A stretch of 64,000 nucleotides of DNA from Pelecanus crispus (taxonomy: Eukaryota > Chordata > Aves > Pelecaniformes > Pelecanidae), in the NCBI RefSeq assembly GCF_030463565.1, contig NC_134656.1, positions 6,682,501 through 6,746,500 on the forward strand. Reading direction: 5' to 3'. A program made the translations under genes and the position numbers. Within the stretch, counting starts at the first letter, position 1. Each line of letters begins with the position of its first letter. The notes below the pieces were generated by a model. That model was given only the letters and a program-made list of their open reading frames with translations, did no database searches and was not told the DNA's origin. Below are positions 61,555 to 64,000 of the stretch, in pieces.

Positions 61555-63928
61555 CTAAAAAGAAAAGTAATCTGCCTTTACTCTCTTCAAAGAAGATATA
61601 TCAGCATTACTTTAAAATGTAAGAATATGAATATTCCATCAGTTTGTTTTATTGAGATTTAAAGTCTTTTAAGACCAGATAATGGACAACATTGGTGGAT
61701 TAGAAACAGCTTACTATAACAAGTAATTACAAGAACTGTGCATATAAAGTAAAATCGAAGGGATGTTTATCTATTTTAAGGCATAAGAAACTTTTCATTA
61801 AAAAATAACCACATATCTCTAAGCTCAACTTCATATATGAAGGATAAGAGCTCAGTATTATTTTTTTTTTTAAATGTCATTCTAGGCAGAGAAAAAATTA
61901 AAACTTTAATGGCCACCCAGTTTCACTTTATATTTTCTATCTTTTAAATGAAATAAGGTCACATTTTTCCAAAGTGAAGCCCAAGTTCTACAGGCAACTG
62001 CAAAAAAATCTTTGCTCCCCAACTGCAGATGCAAATATACTATTTTGCATATCGACTTTATTTGCATACACTAGTGACTCAATATGCAAGTATTCAAATC
62101 AGGGAGAATAAACACTAATAAAGCTATTAAAGTCCAACGCATGACTTGAGAATTACCAACTCCACTTGACAGAAATGGTTCTAGAAAGGAAATTTAGTAC
62201 CTACTGGTTTTACTACTTTATATTGGTTTACAGATCTGAAAGATACCTTGGTACGTATCTACCATTGCAGTCTACCCAAGCACTTGGAACAGAAGAATTC
62301 ATCTGCCCTAGTGTCTAACAAAGTTATCTTACTTTGGGCATGTCCTGGTTTTGGCTGGGATAGAGTTAATTTTCTTCCTAGTAGCAGGCATAGATGCTGT
62401 GTTTTGGATTTAGTAGGAGAAGAATGTTGGTAACACACTGATGTTTTAGTTGTTGCTAAGTACTGCTCATGCTAGTCAAGGACTTTTCAGCTTCCCATGC
62501 TCTGCCAGGTACACAAGAAACTGGGAGGGGGCACAGCCAGAATACTTGATCCAAAGCGACCAAAGGGCTATTCCATACCATATGATGTCATGCTCAGTAT
62601 AGAAACTGGGGGGGGGGGGTGGCCAGGGAGCAGCGATCGCTGCTCGGGAACTGTCTGGGTATCGGTCAGCGGGTGGTGAGCAATTGCATTGTGCATCACT
62701 TGCTTTGTATATTGTTATTGTTATTATCATTATTATTATCATTACCATTTTACTTTATTTCAATTATTAAACTGTTCTTATCTCAACCCAGGAATGTTTC
62801 TCACTCTTACTCCTCTGATTCTCTCCCCCATCCCATCGGGGCAGGGGGAGTGAGTGAGCGGCTGCGTGGTGCTTAGTTGCTGGCTGGGGCTAAACCATGA
62901 CAGGGCAGCATCCAGAAGACTAGATACAATGCAGTAAATTAAAATTTTGCTCTCTTGGTGGCATGCAATCAAGCTCATCTGTGTGATTTCTGCTTTCATT
63001 TCAGTCAAAACCACAAGGATCCTTATCCTCAAATTTAAAAGCATTAGTTACAACAGGGAAGTAATACTTTCAATGGAAGCTGCAATTCCATTAAAATCAG
63101 TTACGTTTCAACCTTGCTACTCCCTTCTTAAACTATTAAGAAGTATTGATTCTCCACATACTGTGGCTCGTTGTGATTCTCTTGTATCTATATGACTTAC
63201 TGTTAAGTCAAGTTTGGAAGAGAACTACACAGTAAGTGCCACCAGCAAGCTGCACTGAATGGTACTGGAAATTTAGTACATGGCATTCAAACACTGGTTT
63301 AGGTGTTTATAACCACAGTCACAGCTTTTTTTTTTGAAGTTAAAGAGAATCTGTAGACGAAGCACAGATGTGCATTTCAAACAAGATTTGTGGGAACCTG
63401 TTAGGGTGCCACATTTCTTCATGACACTCCCCACAGCAGAATGTGTGTGAGCAACCAGAGTAACTTCTGAATCACGTAATTTATGTTTTGCTCATCCACA
63501 TTCGCAAAATAGCATTGTTTAGCAATCTTACGCAAATGAAGCTAAAAACGAAAGGATGCACTACAGTGTTAAATTTCATCAGGTGTCTAAAAGGACCACT
63601 TTAAGTTCTCTTGCATGCTTGTGAAATTAGAAAGACTCAGCTACTATTTATAAAGAACAGCAAAAGCCTCATGTGAAAAGGCCAGTCTTAGTTGTCAACT
63701 GCAGGTATGAATATGAGTCTAAAACTTTCTTACCTTTGACCAATCATAACTGGAAGCATATGCAAATATATTGCCATTATGGTTGAAACAACAAGCAGAT
63801 ATCGGCTGGTCAAGTTGCTCTGATGTTTTTAGCTTCGTTCGTGCGTCTTTATCCCAAAAGCTGAATCTACCATCAGATCCTACTGTTGCAAGAGTACCAT
63901 GGACAGGGTGAAATGCTATCCCATTTAC
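61468..63928 (-). CDS. RAE1: RAE1, mRNA export factor / WD-repeat protein, last two coding exons (5' part outside window)
   Basis: RAE1 (Gle2/mrnp41) is a WD40 beta-propeller protein that binds the GLEBS motif of NUP98 at the nuclear pore, aids mRNA export and acts in the spindle checkpoint with BUB proteins. The window holds exons 63928-63734 (65 codons) and 61554-61468 (28 codons plus stop), joined in phase 0 to give the C-terminal 93 residues. If full length equals the 368 aa of human RAE1, this is residues 276-368. The first exon carries a WD repeat ([20 protein letters not shown], then [11 protein letters not shown]) and the start of the last blade ([10 protein letters not shown], then [12 protein letters not shown] across the junction). 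The tail ends ELKPRNKK. The remaining exons and SPO11 should lie beyond 64000. Confidence 0.95.
61555..63733 (-). other. RAE1: RAE1 last intron, 2.18 kb
   Basis: GT-AG intron. About a quarter of it is the solo LTR at 62341-62902; the rest is AT-rich unique sequence. Confidence 0.9.
62341..62902 (+). mobile_element. Solo LTR of an avian endogenous retrovirus, antisense to RAE1
   Basis: A 562 bp element begins TGTCCTGG and ends CATGACA, so it has TG...CA termini. It is flanked by a perfect 5 bp direct repeat GGGCA (62336-62340 and 62903-62907), the target-site duplication. Orientation is plus, shown by a degenerate TATA element (AGTATAGAAA, near 62597) and an ATTAAA signal at 62766-62771. I recognise it as a very common avian LTR, likely ERVL class, but give no family name. 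No gag, pol or env remains, so it is the product of LTR-LTR recombination. It contains a G12 run (62608-62619), a 14 bp palindrome GCAGCGATCGCTGC (62630-62643) and a TTATTA-rich tract. Confidence 0.92.
63734..63928 (-). CDS. RAE1: RAE1 penultimate coding exon
   Basis: 195 nt with a TTCTGCAG acceptor and an AAG|GTAAG donor, phase 0 at both ends. It encodes 65 residues from VNGIAFHP to YDWSK, with a clear WD-repeat signature ([10 protein letters not shown]). Confidence 0.96.
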
Positions 63929-64000
63929 CTGCAGAATCATAAAAATACACTATGTAGTAACACCACACATGGGAACAATCACAACACGCGTGCTGGATTA
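63929..64000 (-). other. RAE1: RAE1 upstream intron, partial
   Basis: Intron sequence preceding the penultimate coding exon runs off the window end. A T-rich stretch ahead of the TGCAG acceptor is visible on the minus strand. Confidence 0.9.

Noticed and set aside
1-64000. Prokaryotic features: operons, ribosome-binding sites, CRISPR arrays, insertion sequences; also tRNA and rRNA genes
   Set aside because: The sequence is a vertebrate nuclear locus with spliced genes and CR1/LTR elements. No regularly spaced repeat-spacer array and no tRNA-like or rRNA-like segment was seen by eye.

Overview
This is a 64 kb piece of a bird nuclear genome. Three things show this: the RAE1 and RBM38 genes lie next to each other on the same strand, as in the human 20q13 block; there are CR1-type LINE fragments with the usual CR1 3' end; and there are two LTRs of kinds common in avian genomes. 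Genes have spliceosomal introns, a CpG island and AATAAA signals. Nothing looks bacterial or plasmid-borne. The species cannot be named from the sequence alone.

Layout. Positions 1-1061 hold an endogenous-retrovirus-type LTR on the minus strand, cut by the window edge, with an internal GC-rich minisatellite. Positions 1062-28284 are intergenic, with simple repeats and no gene I can support. RBM38 lies on the minus strand. Its four coding exons are at 45408-45575, 44501-44624, 43866-43920 and 29415-29715, giving 215 aa. Its 3'UTR runs to about 28285, and its promoter sits in a CpG island at about 44830-46250. The 14 kb third intron carries a 1.5 kb CR1 LINE. Positions 46250-60190 are intergenic, with one short CR1 tail and weak hints of unannotated exons near 51.5-53.9 kb. 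The last two coding exons of RAE1 (minus strand) are at 61468-61554 and 63734-63928. The intron between them contains a solo LTR (62341-62902) flanked by a perfect 5 bp target duplication.

How the genes work. RBM38 is a single-RRM RNA-binding protein that controls mRNA stability, splicing and translation, and is a known p53 target in mammals. RAE1 is a WD-repeat mRNA export and mitotic checkpoint factor that binds NUP98. They are neighbours by conserved synteny and not known to form one pathway.

I found no previously undescribed system that I can defend. The most useful leads are the lack of an in-frame upstream ATG in RBM38, its proximal poly(A) signal, the clean solo LTR in RAE1, the VNTR and G-run around the RBM38 promoter, and two candidate unannotated exon structures. 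All exon boundaries were read by eye from GT-AG signals and reading frame; no alignment was run.
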